A stretch of DNA of 11,544 nt from CAYXOX01 sp964466745 (lineage in GTDB: Bacteria > Pseudomonadota > Alphaproteobacteria > Rhodobacterales > Rhodobacteraceae). A program made the translations under genes and the position numbers. The DNA is taken from positions 1 through 11,544 of the forward strand of contig CAYXOX010000098.1 of the NCBI GenBank assembly GCA_964466745.1, written 5' to 3'. Positions 1-7,029 of this stretch are shown one piece after another. The notes beneath the pieces were generated by a model. It saw only the letters and a program-made list of their open reading frames with translations. It was not told the DNA's origin and did not search any database. The stretch's first letter is position 1. Each line of letters starts with the position of its first letter.

Positions 1-456
1 ATGCTTTACAACCGCTCGGGCGAGCTCGATACCGCCGCCGGCCCCGTGGAGATCGCGCGGGCGGCCGTGCGCCGCGAAGGCACCGACGTCAGCCTCATCA
101 CCTACGGCGGATCGCTCTACAAGACGCTCGAAGCCGCCGAGGCGCTCGCCGGCGAAGGGATCTCTGCCGAGGTGGTGGACCTGCGCAGCCTGCGCCCGCT
201 CGACGACGCCACGATCATGGCCAGCGTCGCCAAGACCCGCCGCGCGGTGATCGTGGACGAGGGCTGGCGTTCCGGCTCGCTCGCCGCCGAGATCACGGCT
301 CGGATCGTCGAACAGGCGTTCTGGTCGCTCGACGGGCCGGTGGGCCGCGTGTGCTCGGCGGAGGTGCCGATCCCCTACCCCAAGCATCTCGAGGATGCCG
401 CGATCCCGCAGGTGCCGCAGATCGTTGCCGCCGCCCGGGCACAGATGGGGCGCTGA
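1..456 (+). CDS. 2-oxoacid dehydrogenase E1 component, beta subunit (C-terminal part, 5' end cut by window)
   Basis: This is the last 151 residues of the beta chain of a thiamine-diphosphate-dependent 2-oxoacid dehydrogenase E1 (pyruvate, branched-chain or acetoin type). That enzyme decarboxylates the 2-oxoacid and passes the acyl group to the lipoyl arm of E2. The visible part is the transketolase C-terminal domain, with the family-typical stretches AEVVDLRSLRPLDDATI (about residues 56-72), VIVDEGWRSG (about 83-92) and a C-terminal VPIPYPKHLEDAAIPQ segment. The ATG at base 1 is an internal methionine rather than the start, because full-length beta chains are about 325-340 residues and the TPP-binding N-terminal domain is missing. 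The stop at 454-456 is one base before the E2 start, so the two genes are translationally close and surely co-transcribed. Substrate class cannot be decided from this fragment; the E1 alpha gene is expected upstream. Confidence 0.93.
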   Translation: MLYNRSGELDTAAGPVEIARAAVRREGTDVSLITYGGSLYKTLEAAEALAGEGISAEVVDLRSLRPLDDATIMASVAKTRRAVIVDEGWRSGSLAAEITARIVEQAFWSLDGPVGRVCSAEVPIPYPKHLEDAAIPQVPQIVAAARAQMGR

Positions 457-457
457 G

Positions 458-1690
458 ATGGGGGTATTCGCCATGCCCTCGCTCGGGTCCGACATGGAGT
501 CGGGCAAACTCGTGGAGTGGCTCGTCAAGCCGGGCGAACGGGTGGCGCGCGGCGATGTCGTAGCGGTGGTCGAAACCCAGAAGGGCGCGATCGAGATCGA
601 GACCTTCGAGGAAGGCACGGTGAGCGAGCTGACCGCCGAACTCGGCCAGACCTTGCCCGTCGGCGCGCCGCTCGCAATCATCCTCGGGGAAGGCGAGCCC
701 GCGCCCGGCGCGGAAGACCTGCCCGCGACGCAGCCCGCGGCCGAGCCGGCCCCGGAGCCGAAAGCGGCCCGCGAGGAAGCCCCCGCCCCGGAGCCGCGCC
801 CGGCGACGCCCCCCGCCCGGTTGGAGGGCGCTCCCGGATCGCCGGGAGGCGACCGGCGCGCCATCTCGCCGGCTGCCCGCGCCTTCGCACGGGAGAAGGG
901 GATCGACCCGGCGAGTGTCGCGGGAAGCGGGTCGGGCGGCGCGATCCTGCTCGCCGACGTCGAGGCCGCGGCGGCAGGCGCCGGAGCGGGCGAAGGCGCG
1001 ACGACCGCGCGCAAGGGCCCGGACATGGCCGAAATGCGCAAGGCCATCGCCGCCGCGATGAGCCGCTCGAAGCGAACGATCCCGCATTTCTACCTGTCCC
1101 ACACGATCGACATCGAAGAGCTTGCGAGCTTCCTCGAAGCGCGGAACGCCGAGGTATCGCCCGCCGAGCGCATCCTGCTCGGCGCAGCCGTCGTGCGCGC
1201 CACGGTGGTCGCCGCCACCCGCGCACCGGAGCTCAACGGGCACTACGACGACGAAACGGGCTTCACCCCGGCGAGTTCCGTCAATGCAGGCGTCGCCGTG
1301 GCGCTCAGGGGCGGCGGGCTCGTCGCCCCCGCGCTGATGAAGGCCGAGAGCCTCGATCTCGCCGCGACCATGCGCGGGATGCGCGATCTGGTGACACGCG
1401 CCAGGGCCGGGCGGCTGCGCAACGCGGAGATGACGCAGGGCACCATCACCGTCTCCGCGCTGGGCGAGAGCGGGGCGGAGGCGATGTCGGGCGTCATCTT
1501 CCCGCCGCAGGTGGCGCTCGTCGGCATCGGCGCACCGCAGCTTCGGCCCTGGGTCGTGGGCGAGGATATCGTGCCGCGCAGAACCCTCACGCTCACCGTT
1601 TCCGTGGATCACCGCGTGGTCGACGGGCGCGGTGCCAACCGCTTCGTGTCCACGTTCGAAGAGGCTATCCAATCACCGGAGGAGCTATGA
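458..1690 (+). CDS. 2-oxoacid dehydrogenase E2: dihydrolipoamide acyltransferase
   Basis: A 410-residue E2 core subunit that transfers the acyl group from lipoamide to CoA. Domains in order: a single lipoyl domain (about 2-77) with lipoyl lysine K42 in VETQKGAIEIE; a Pro/Ala/Glu-rich flexible linker (about 80-132); a peripheral subunit-binding domain (about 134-170, ISPAARAFAREKGID...GAILLADVE); a second short linker; and the catalytic acyltransferase domain (about 188-410) with the CAT-like active-site signature DHRVVDG (H385, D389) near the C-terminus. Length and architecture are normal for the family. I chose the ATG at 458 because it directly opens the lipoyl domain (MGVFAMPSLGSDMESG) and lies one base after the E1 beta stop; the frame is open further upstream, inside E1 beta. 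The lipoyl site reads TQK rather than the commoner TDKA. The 3' end overlaps the acyl carrier protein gene by ATGA. Whether the substrate is pyruvate, a branched-chain 2-oxoacid or something else is unknown. No E3 gene is in view. Confidence 0.95.
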   Translation: MGVFAMPSLGSDMESGKLVEWLVKPGERVARGDVVAVVETQKGAIEIETFEEGTVSELTAELGQTLPVGAPLAIILGEGEPAPGAEDLPATQPAAEPAPEPKAAREEAPAPEPRPATPPARLEGAPGSPGGDRRAISPAARAFAREKGIDPASVAGSGSGGAILLADVEAAAAGAGAGEGATTARKGPDMAEMRKAIAAAMSRSKRTIPHFYLSHTIDIEELASFLEARNAEVSPAERILLGAAVVRATVVAATRAPELNGHYDDETGFTPASSVNAGVAVALRGGGLVAPALMKAESLDLAATMRGMRDLVTRARAGRLRNAEMTQGTITVSALGESGAEAMSGVIFPPQVALVGIGAPQLRPWVVGEDIVPRRTLTLTVSVDHRVVDGRGANRFVSTFEEAIQSPEEL

Positions 1691-1935
1691 CACCCGAGGA
1701 TCTCCGCGCCGCGTTCCTTCAGGAAATCGCCCGCGTCGCACCGGATATCGACCCGGAGACGGTGGGCGACGACGACCATATCCAGGAAGATCTCGAGCTC
1801 GACTCGATGGATGTGCTCAACCTCGTCTCCGCACTTCACGAGCGGCTGGGCGTCGACATCCCCGAATCCGACTACCCACGGATCGCCACGCCGGCATCGG
1901 CGGTGGCCTATCTCTCCGGCGCTCTCGCCGGCTGA
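1687..1935 (+). CDS. acyl carrier protein (free-standing, in 2-oxoacid dehydrogenase operon)
   Basis: An 82-residue acyl carrier protein. The phosphopantetheine attachment serine is S40 in LELDSMDVLNLV, and the acidic helix II (DSMDVLNLVSALHERLG) and following helix match the four-helix carrier fold. It ends in TPASAVAYLSGALAG. The ATG is embedded in the E2 stop codon (ATGA overlap), with a strong ribosome-binding site GGAGGAG at 1678-1684, so translation is coupled to E2. Sequence and context differ from the housekeeping FabD-FabG-AcpP setting; this looks like a dedicated carrier for the E1/E2 complex or for an enzyme it feeds. Its partner is not known. Plausible inferred roles are accepting an acyl group made by the dehydrogenase, or supporting lipoyl/octanoyl loading. 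Confidence 0.93.
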   Translation: MTPEDLRAAFLQEIARVAPDIDPETVGDDDHIQEDLELDSMDVLNLVSALHERLGVDIPESDYPRIATPASAVAYLSGALAG

Positions 1936-1967
1936 CGTCGCCCGCATCGCGGCGCGCGGCAACGGCT

Positions 1968-1986
1968 GGCGGCAGGGAATGCCGCC
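1968..1986. other. GC-rich hairpin between convergent genes
   Basis: A 7-bp perfect stem (GGCGGCA / TGCCGCC) with a 5-base loop (GGGAA) sits in the 64-base gap between the acyl carrier protein stop (1935) and the GghA-like gene stop (2000, opposite strand). It could act from either side as a weak bidirectional terminator or 3'-end stabiliser. There is no T-run on either strand, so it is not a classical intrinsic terminator. In a GC-rich genome short stems like this arise easily by chance. Confidence 0.35.
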
Positions 1987-1999
1987 GCCGCGCGGATGC

Positions 2000-4372
2000 T
2001 CACCCGGCACCGCCGCGCAGGTAGACGAGCGACATGGCGTCCTTCAGCACGATCGGCCCGCCGAGATAGTCCGCGCCAATCGAGGGCGTTCGCAGTGCGA
2101 GGCGCCAGCCGGTGCCGCCGATCCCTTCCACGGGCAGGGTCAGCGGGTCGAGTTCCGCAGTGGGCGCGCCCTCCATGTGGGTCACGGCGAAAACCTGCTC
2201 GCCATCAGGCCCGTGGCGCAACGAGGTGAACAGCGTGCGCCCGTCGATGGGCTGGACGTAGTCGAACCGGTCGCGCGGGCCATAGTTGCCCCGCAGCCAA
2301 GGCCGCGCCCGGCGGAACCTGCGCAGATCGAGGCAGAAGGCAGCCTGCCCCGCATCGAGCGAGGGGATGGAGTTCGACACGTTGCAGTATTCGTGCATGT
2401 CGTCCATCCAGGCGCGGGCGATCTCCTTGAGGGATACCTCCGAGAAGTCGGGCCCGGCAAGCGTGGGCTCGGACGCGTTCAGAAGCCGCGCGATCTCGGC
2501 GAGATTGTACTCGGTGACCTCCACCAGCGCCGGCAGGAACTCGAAGAACCGTGCCAGCTCTTCGCGGGTCTCGAAACCCAGCGCCTTGAGGCGCCGGAAG
2601 TTGCCGGGCACCGAGTAGCTGTACTCGTCTACCTGCCATTTCAGGCTGATCGCCTCCTCCGCCACGACCTTCACCCCGTAGCGGTCGTCCTGGTTGCGGA
2701 TGAAACCCCAGCTCGCCCGCGCCATGGCGTTCAGAAAATCCATCGGCACGCCCGGCATGGCGACGTAGGTGAGCACGTGCACGGCCGGGTTGTCGTAGGC
2801 CATGTCGAGGATTTCCATCCGCGTCCGGCCCAGCCGCGTGTTCACGTTCAGCTTGGGGCTCACCTGCGTGCCCCGCCGCAGCGTGTCGTGGTTCGAGGTG
2901 CCAGAGATCCAGTTCGCGCCCGACGAGACCATCTCACGGATGCGCCAGAACTTGGAAAGCCAGAACGTGTAGAGGAACGGCGTGTTGTGGGCGAAGGTCA
3001 GCGGGCCCCACTGGAACACGTCGTCGTCCCGCTGGGTGTCGATCACCGAGCGGTAGGTGGAGGAAAGCTCCCAGTCTTCCTCCGGCCAGGGCCGGCCATC
3101 CTCGAAGACGAACCAGGGCCGGAAGCGCGCGCCGCCAACCTCCTGCACGATGTCCGCCATGGATTGCAGGTAGTCGTCGTCGTGGCGCAGCTCCTGGGTG
3201 GCGGCATCCCACCACTTGAAATCCTGCGCGCCGTCCACCCTTACGCCGTCGGCGCCGAAGTTCACCTTGCGGCGCTGCATCTCGAGAAGGATCGCCCGCA
3301 CCGCGGGGTTCTGGTAGTCGAGATTCTGGCCGTACATGTTGGGCCCGGCAAAGAAGTGGCCGTTCAGCGCCCGCAGCCCCTGGTTGTCGGCATGACCGAA
3401 CACCACGTCGAGGATCAGCTTCTTGGGCGTTCCCGGGAAGTTGTGCAGCACTCCCGCAAGATCGACCAGTTCATCCGGGCGCCCGCTCTCGAGAAGGACG
3501 GGGTTCACAGTGGCCATTCCCGAGATCACCACGTCATAGCCCCAGTTGGTCGTGTCCGGCCGCAGAAGCGAAACCTTCACACTGTCGCCGGTGCCCGCGT
3601 CCTCCTGCCAGAAATCGGGGCCGGCCTCGTGGACGGTGGTGGGCTCCACCGGCAGAAGCTGAACCGCATCGTAACCGAGAAAGAGCTGGTCGGCGGGTTC
3701 GATCGGCAGATCGCGCGCCACCCGCTCGGCCAGCCGCTGGTAGTGGCGCGTCAGGCTGGCGAGGGTGCCGCCGGCCGTGGCCGTGGGGACGTGGATCTGA
3801 AGGATGTTCGTCGGCGGCCCCAGTTTCACCGGCGCCTCTCCGCCGAGGGCCGCGTAGTAATCGAGATCCGCCCGCGCCGCTTGCATGCCGGACGTGTCGT
3901 AGAGTTCCGCCGGGGCCATCGCGCCGAACGGCAGCGACATGGCGAGCGGATCTAGAATCCTGTGCCACCTGTCCTCCGCATCGCGCCAGGCCAGGGCGTA
4001 GAAATCGCCGATCTCGTCGCGGTTGCCGGCCTTCAGCCCGGCGACCGCGCTGAAGCAGTGCGACTCGTCGCGGATGACGGGCACCCAGGCGCGCTCGAAC
4101 CGGACAGACTGGTGCGCGCGGGTAAGGTCAAGCGGCTCGGCCGGCCTCAGGATCTCGAGGAAGATGTCGCCCGAAGGAACGCGCGCATCGAGCAGATCGG
4201 GTGTCCAGAAGCCGAAGAGCGCGATGTCGCCTTCGAGACGCGCGCCGAGCCGGCGGGCCACCTCGCGCTCGCCGTCGAAGCTGGTTTCCGCCGTCGTCAG
4301 CGCCTCGCGCGCGGCCGCGGCCTCGGCGCGTGCCGCGTCCTCGACGAAGACGGCGGTTTCCTTCAGGGGCAT
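2000..4372 (-). CDS. gghA: GH13-like alpha-glycosidase, probable glucosylglycerol hydrolase (GghA-like)
   Basis: A 790-residue cytoplasmic glycosidase with no signal peptide. The alpha-amylase (clan GH-H) motifs are in order: region I DVVFGH (322-327); region II GVRVDGAQD with nucleophile D380; region III FVFEDG with acid/base E424; region IV SNHDT with transition-state stabiliser D496. The barrel seems to begin near residue 186 (NILQIHV), leaving about 185 N-terminal residues as an extra domain, and about 250 residues follow the barrel. Size, DVVFGHADNQ and the overall layout fit my memory of cyanobacterial-type glucosylglycerol hydrolase, which splits 2-O-alpha-glucosylglycerol to glucose and glycerol; this is recognition, not a search result. 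The alternative is another alpha-glycosidase of family GH13. I chose the start at 4372 because AGGAG lies 7 bases upstream (4380-4384) and the protein begins sensibly there; the frame stays open into the preceding gene only because the DNA is GC-rich. It is the last gene of the operon, 181 bases after the GH5-like gene. Confidence 0.72.
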   Translation of the reverse strand: MPLKETAVFVEDAARAEAAAAREALTTAETSFDGEREVARRLGARLEGDIALFGFWTPDLLDARVPSGDIFLEILRPAEPLDLTRAHQSVRFERAWVPVIRDESHCFSAVAGLKAGNRDEIGDFYALAWRDAEDRWHRILDPLAMSLPFGAMAPAELYDTSGMQAARADLDYYAALGGEAPVKLGPPTNILQIHVPTATAGGTLASLTRHYQRLAERVARDLPIEPADQLFLGYDAVQLLPVEPTTVHEAGPDFWQEDAGTGDSVKVSLLRPDTTNWGYDVVISGMATVNPVLLESGRPDELVDLAGVLHNFPGTPKKLILDVVFGHADNQGLRALNGHFFAGPNMYGQNLDYQNPAVRAILLEMQRRKVNFGADGVRVDGAQDFKWWDAATQELRHDDDYLQSMADIVQEVGGARFRPWFVFEDGRPWPEEDWELSSTYRSVIDTQRDDDVFQWGPLTFAHNTPFLYTFWLSKFWRIREMVSSGANWISGTSNHDTLRRGTQVSPKLNVNTRLGRTRMEILDMAYDNPAVHVLTYVAMPGVPMDFLNAMARASWGFIRNQDDRYGVKVVAEEAISLKWQVDEYSYSVPGNFRRLKALGFETREELARFFEFLPALVEVTEYNLAEIARLLNASEPTLAGPDFSEVSLKEIARAWMDDMHEYCNVSNSIPSLDAGQAAFCLDLRRFRRARPWLRGNYGPRDRFDYVQPIDGRTLFTSLRHGPDGEQVFAVTHMEGAPTAELDPLTLPVEGIGGTGWRLALRTPSIGADYLGGPIVLKDAMSLVYLRGGAG

Positions 4373-4516
4373 CGGGTCGCTCCTCTCGATCCGCTTTGCC
4401 GGCCTGCCTCGGGCGGCCGCCGTTGACGGCCGAGGGTAGACCAGCGAGCCCGGACGAGAAACCCGACCGGCGGCGCGCTGCCCACAGCGCCGCCACCGCG
4501 GAACATCCGCACCGGG

Positions 4517-4550
4517 CTGGCTTCGCCGCGCGCCACCGCGCGAAGGCCGG
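4517..4550 (-). other. imperfect hairpin just after the GH5-like stop codon
   Basis: Three bases beyond the GH5-like stop, within the 181-base gap (4373-4553), an imperfect 13-bp stem can form: CTTCGC-C-GCG (4521-4530) pairs with CGCGCGAAG (4537-4545) and extends outward to 4517/4550 with a second bulge; the loop is 6 bases. No T-run follows, so it more likely slows 3' decay or marks a processing site than ends transcription. The rest of the gap holds only the ribosome-binding site of the downstream gene; I see no convincing promoter in it. Confidence 0.3.
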
Positions 4551-4553
4551 GTT

Positions 4554-5657
4554 TCAAGTGGCGGTTCGTCTCGCGCTCCGGCCGGCAGGGCGGGTGAGGC
4601 GGCGAACCGTCTCCACCTCGGCCGCATCGTAGGGGCTGCCGTCCTCGTGCAGCAGATCGTGGAACCAGACGTCGCGGTCGGGCGTGCCGCCGTGGGCGCG
4701 CACGAGGTCGTCGGGCCAGGGCAGCCAGGTTTGCGTGCGGCCCTTCACGAGGCCCCACTGGAAGCATCCCACCCCGCGGTCGTGGAAGAGCCCGAGCTGG
4801 TCGGAGATCCGGCTGTCCACCGCCCGGGCCATCCATTCGCTGCAGATGATCGGGCGGTCGAGCACCTCCAGATAGTTGATGAACCGTTCGACGCGGTCCC
4901 GGTTCCAGTAGGCGTGGAAGGTGACGAGATCCGAGAGCCGTAGCGAGGCCCGGTCTATGGCTGTCTGGTATGGGTGCGCATCCTGGCCGGGCAACGGCGT
5001 CGTCCAGGCGGCGACGGCGACGGGCTGGTCCGGCGCCGCGTCGCGCGCCCAGGTGAAACAGGATTCCATCAGTGAAAGTGCCTGGTCTTCGAGCGCGGCA
5101 TCGAATTGCGCATAGGCGGTGCGGTCGAAGTCCATCCGGTTGCCGGGCTCGTTGTAGAGATCCCAGTAGAGGACGCGACCGTCGGCGCGAAACTGCCCCA
5201 CCACGTCGCGCACATAGGCCTCGAGAGCCGGGCGCAGAGCGTGGTCGAGCACGGCCTCGCGGCCCGGCGAGGCGACGGCCCGGCTGTTGTGGATGCCCGG
5301 AACCGCGGCGGGCTGCGGCCCCCACACCGGCTCCTCGCCGCCGAACCCGCAATCGTCGAAAAGCACCGGAACTGTGTCGATCCCGCGCGCGGCGGCAGCG
5401 CCCATGAACCTGTCGAGCCTGCCGATGAGGCCGTCGCGGTCGTGGCGCCAGCCGAGAAACGGCAGGTTCACGCGCACGGCGTTGAAACCGATCTCGGCCG
5501 CCCAGCCGAGTTCGCGTTCGATGGTGGGCATGTCGAAGCTCTCGCCATGCCACATCTCGATGAAGTTCACGGCGGAGGAGGGCAGATAGTTGAAACCGCA
5601 GACCCACGGACGCGCGTTCCACCACTCCCTCGCCTCGGATTCGGTCCAGCGGTCCAT
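4554..5657 (-). CDS. GH5-like (cellulase-fold) retaining beta-glycosidase, substrate unknown
   Basis: A 367-residue TIM-barrel glycosidase of clan GH-A type, without signal peptide and so cytoplasmic. The two catalytic glutamates expected of a retaining enzyme are visible: acid/base E170 in WDLYNEPGN and nucleophile E274 in ICSEWMAR. Supporting barrel motifs are NAVRVNLPF (59-67), VPVLFDDCG (96-104), TFHAYW (246-251, substrate-site His/Tyr) and FQWGLVKGRTQT (299-310). The opening W-WNARPWVCGFNYLPSSAVN is typical of a family often labelled '1,4-beta-xylanase' or 'cellulase family' in genome annotations. I know of no firm substrate for that family, and its lack of export argues against polymer digestion. 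The start at 5657 is preceded by a GGGGAAAG purine stretch. It is fourth in the operon, between the binding protein and the GghA-like enzyme, which implies action on an imported small glycoside or on a product of its neighbour. Confidence 0.85.
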   Translation of the reverse strand: MDRWTESEAREWWNARPWVCGFNYLPSSAVNFIEMWHGESFDMPTIERELGWAAEIGFNAVRVNLPFLGWRHDRDGLIGRLDRFMGAAAARGIDTVPVLFDDCGFGGEEPVWGPQPAAVPGIHNSRAVASPGREAVLDHALRPALEAYVRDVVGQFRADGRVLYWDLYNEPGNRMDFDRTAYAQFDAALEDQALSLMESCFTWARDAAPDQPVAVAAWTTPLPGQDAHPYQTAIDRASLRLSDLVTFHAYWNRDRVERFINYLEVLDRPIICSEWMARAVDSRISDQLGLFHDRGVGCFQWGLVKGRTQTWLPWPDDLVRAHGGTPDRDVWFHDLLHEDGSPYDAAEVETVRRLTRPAGRSARRTAT

Positions 5658-5688
5658 GTCTTTCCCCGGCTGCCGGCAGTGCGGCGTT

Positions 5689-5718
5689 GCCCCCGCCGGG
5701 GCTGAACCCGGCGGGGGC
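5689..5718 (-). other. perfect 12-bp intercistronic hairpin after the sugar-binding protein gene
   Basis: GCCCCCGCCGGG (5689-5700) and CCCGGCGGGGGC (5707-5718) are exact inverted repeats separated by a 6-base loop. The element starts 11 bases beyond the binding-protein stop codon, in the 72-base gap before the GH5-like gene. The bases after it on the minus strand (AACGCCGC) are not a T-run. A strong hairpin at this place in sugar-importer operons is known to protect the upstream message and raise binding-protein level over downstream genes (as between malE and malF); partial attenuation is the alternative. Confidence 0.65.
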
Positions 5719-5729
5719 GTGGCGTGCGC

Positions 5730-7004
5730 TCAGCGGTCAAGCAGGTCCTGCACTTCGAGCTCGGCATCGGCCAGCGCGTCGGCCACCGGCTTCCCGGTGA
5801 GCCAGATCGCCTGGAGCTCGCGGTTCAGCACGTCCTGGATCGCGCCGTAGCGTTCCGAGGGCGGGGTATCGCGCGCGATGGCCGCGGTGCCGGCGTATTG
5901 GTCGCGGTGCGGCAGCGCGTTGTATGCCGCGCTTTCGACGACGGAATTGCGCACCGCCATGTGCCCGGTGCGGGCCCAGTCGATGTTGTGGTCGTTGATG
6001 AAGGCCAGCACCTTGAGCGCGGCCGCCTTCTCCTCGCCGCCAAGGGTCGAGGGGATGGCCCACATGTGGCTGTCGGCCCAGGTGGCCCCCGTTTCGAACA
6101 GCGTCGGGAAATCGGCAACGTAGTAGCTGTCGAGCGCGACTTCCTCCTTCGCGGCCTCCGCGGCGTAGAAATCCACCACCCAGGTCCCGTTCACGAGCAC
6201 GGCAGCCTCGCCGTTGAGGAATGCCTGCTGGCTGTCGGCGTAGTTGAGCTGCGGGTCGGCGAGGCCTGCGTCGAAGAGCTGAGTGATCGCCTCGACGGCG
6301 TTCTGCGCCTCGGGCGTGTTGATTGTCGCGGTGCCGTCCTCGGTGAAGATGTTGGCGTTCTGCTGCCACATCAGTGCCAGCACCAGCCGCACGCCGATGG
6401 GGAATTGCGCGAAGTCGGCGGCGAGATAGTCCTTTCCGGTGGCGTCCTTCACCTGCTGGGCGTGCGCGAGAAGCTCTTCTGGCGAGGAAGGCAGCACTGG
6501 TGCGCCGTTCTCGACGAGCCCGGCCTCGGCCATGATGTCCATGTTGACGTGCCAGAGATTGGCGTGGAAATCCATCGGCACCCCGTAGATGCCGCCGTTG
6601 AAGCTCACCGCGGCCAGCGCGTTCTCGCTCCAGTCCGAGGGGTCGATGCCCGCGGCCTCGAGATCGGCGGAGATCTCGGCGATGGCGCCGAGCCCCGCGA
6701 ACTCCGGGACCCTGTGACGGTGCATCACGTGCACGTCGGGCGGCGTGCCGCCGGCGTAGGCCGCCTTGATCTGGTCGTAGTAGTTGCCCCAGTCGGTGGG
6801 CAGGGTGTTGATCGTGATGCCGTCGAGCTCTGCATCCGCGGCATTGATGATCGACTGGATGATGCAGGCCTCCCCGACGCTTGTCGTGGTGTCGGTGCCC
6901 GCATCCTCGCATGCGCCGAAGAAGCGACCGAGGGTCACCTCCTGCGCAACCGAGCCGGTGGCGAACGTGGCGACGGCGGCTGCCGTCAGGAGCACATGTT
7001 TCAT
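5730..7004 (-). CDS. extracellular sugar-binding protein of ABC importer (family 1 solute-binding)
   Basis: A 424-residue periplasmic solute-binding protein. A Sec signal peptide is clear: K2/H3, a hydrophobic core LLTAAAVATFATG, and a likely cleavage between A20 and Q21 (GSVA/QE). No lipobox cysteine is present, so it is soluble rather than a lipoprotein. The mature N-terminus carries two cysteines, C32 (FFGACEDAG) and C47 (VGEACIIQ), close enough for a disulfide, followed by the family-typical WGNYYDQIKAAYAGGTPPDVHVMH and later GGIYGVPMDFHANLWHVN and GEAAVLVNGTWVVDFY segments. It delivers sugar to the two permeases encoded immediately upstream (25-base gap). The ATG at 7004 has GGGAGG at 7011-7016 with ideal spacing. 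The ligand cannot be read from the sequence; the downstream glycosidases suggest a glucoside such as glucosylglycerol. Confidence 0.93.
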   Translation of the reverse strand: MKHVLLTAAAVATFATGSVAQEVTLGRFFGACEDAGTDTTTSVGEACIIQSIINAADAELDGITINTLPTDWGNYYDQIKAAYAGGTPPDVHVMHRHRVPEFAGLGAIAEISADLEAAGIDPSDWSENALAAVSFNGGIYGVPMDFHANLWHVNMDIMAEAGLVENGAPVLPSSPEELLAHAQQVKDATGKDYLAADFAQFPIGVRLVLALMWQQNANIFTEDGTATINTPEAQNAVEAITQLFDAGLADPQLNYADSQQAFLNGEAAVLVNGTWVVDFYAAEAAKEEVALDSYYVADFPTLFETGATWADSHMWAIPSTLGGEEKAAALKVLAFINDHNIDWARTGHMAVRNSVVESAAYNALPHRDQYAGTAAIARDTPPSERYGAIQDVLNRELQAIWLTGKPVADALADAELEVQDLLDR

Positions 7005-7010
7005 TGGTTT

Positions 7011-7016
7011 CCTCCC
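7011..7016 (-). promoter_or_regulatory. ribosome-binding site of the sugar-binding protein gene
   Basis: GGGAGG on the minus strand, 6 bases before the ATG at 7004, is one of the strongest Shine-Dalgarno matches in the operon. This suits high output of a binding protein encoded third in its transcript. Confidence 0.75.
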
Positions 7017-7029
7017 ATGGATGTGCTTT

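Noticed and set aside
1..3. ATG at the first base as start of the E1 beta gene
   Set aside because: The encoded protein would lack the whole TPP-binding domain; the methionine is internal to a longer gene cut by the window edge.
293..1672. 459-codon open frame on the minus strand opposite E1 beta and E2
   Set aside because: Low-complexity Arg/Gly/Ala-rich product with no motif, fully covered by convincingly coding E1 beta and E2.
1811..3955. Very long open frame (714 codons) on the plus strand opposite the GghA-like gene
   Set aside because: Its product is rich in Arg/His/Val and shows no domain, it begins inside the acyl carrier protein gene in another frame, and the opposite strand has all four GH13 motifs. 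It is an antisense shadow of GC-rich coding DNA.
4373..4627. In-frame upstream extension of the GghA-like gene into the GH5-like gene
   Set aside because: The extension would overlap the end of the GH5-like gene, is Arg/Pro-rich, and lacks a good ribosome-binding site, while the ATG at 4372 has AGGAG at ideal spacing.
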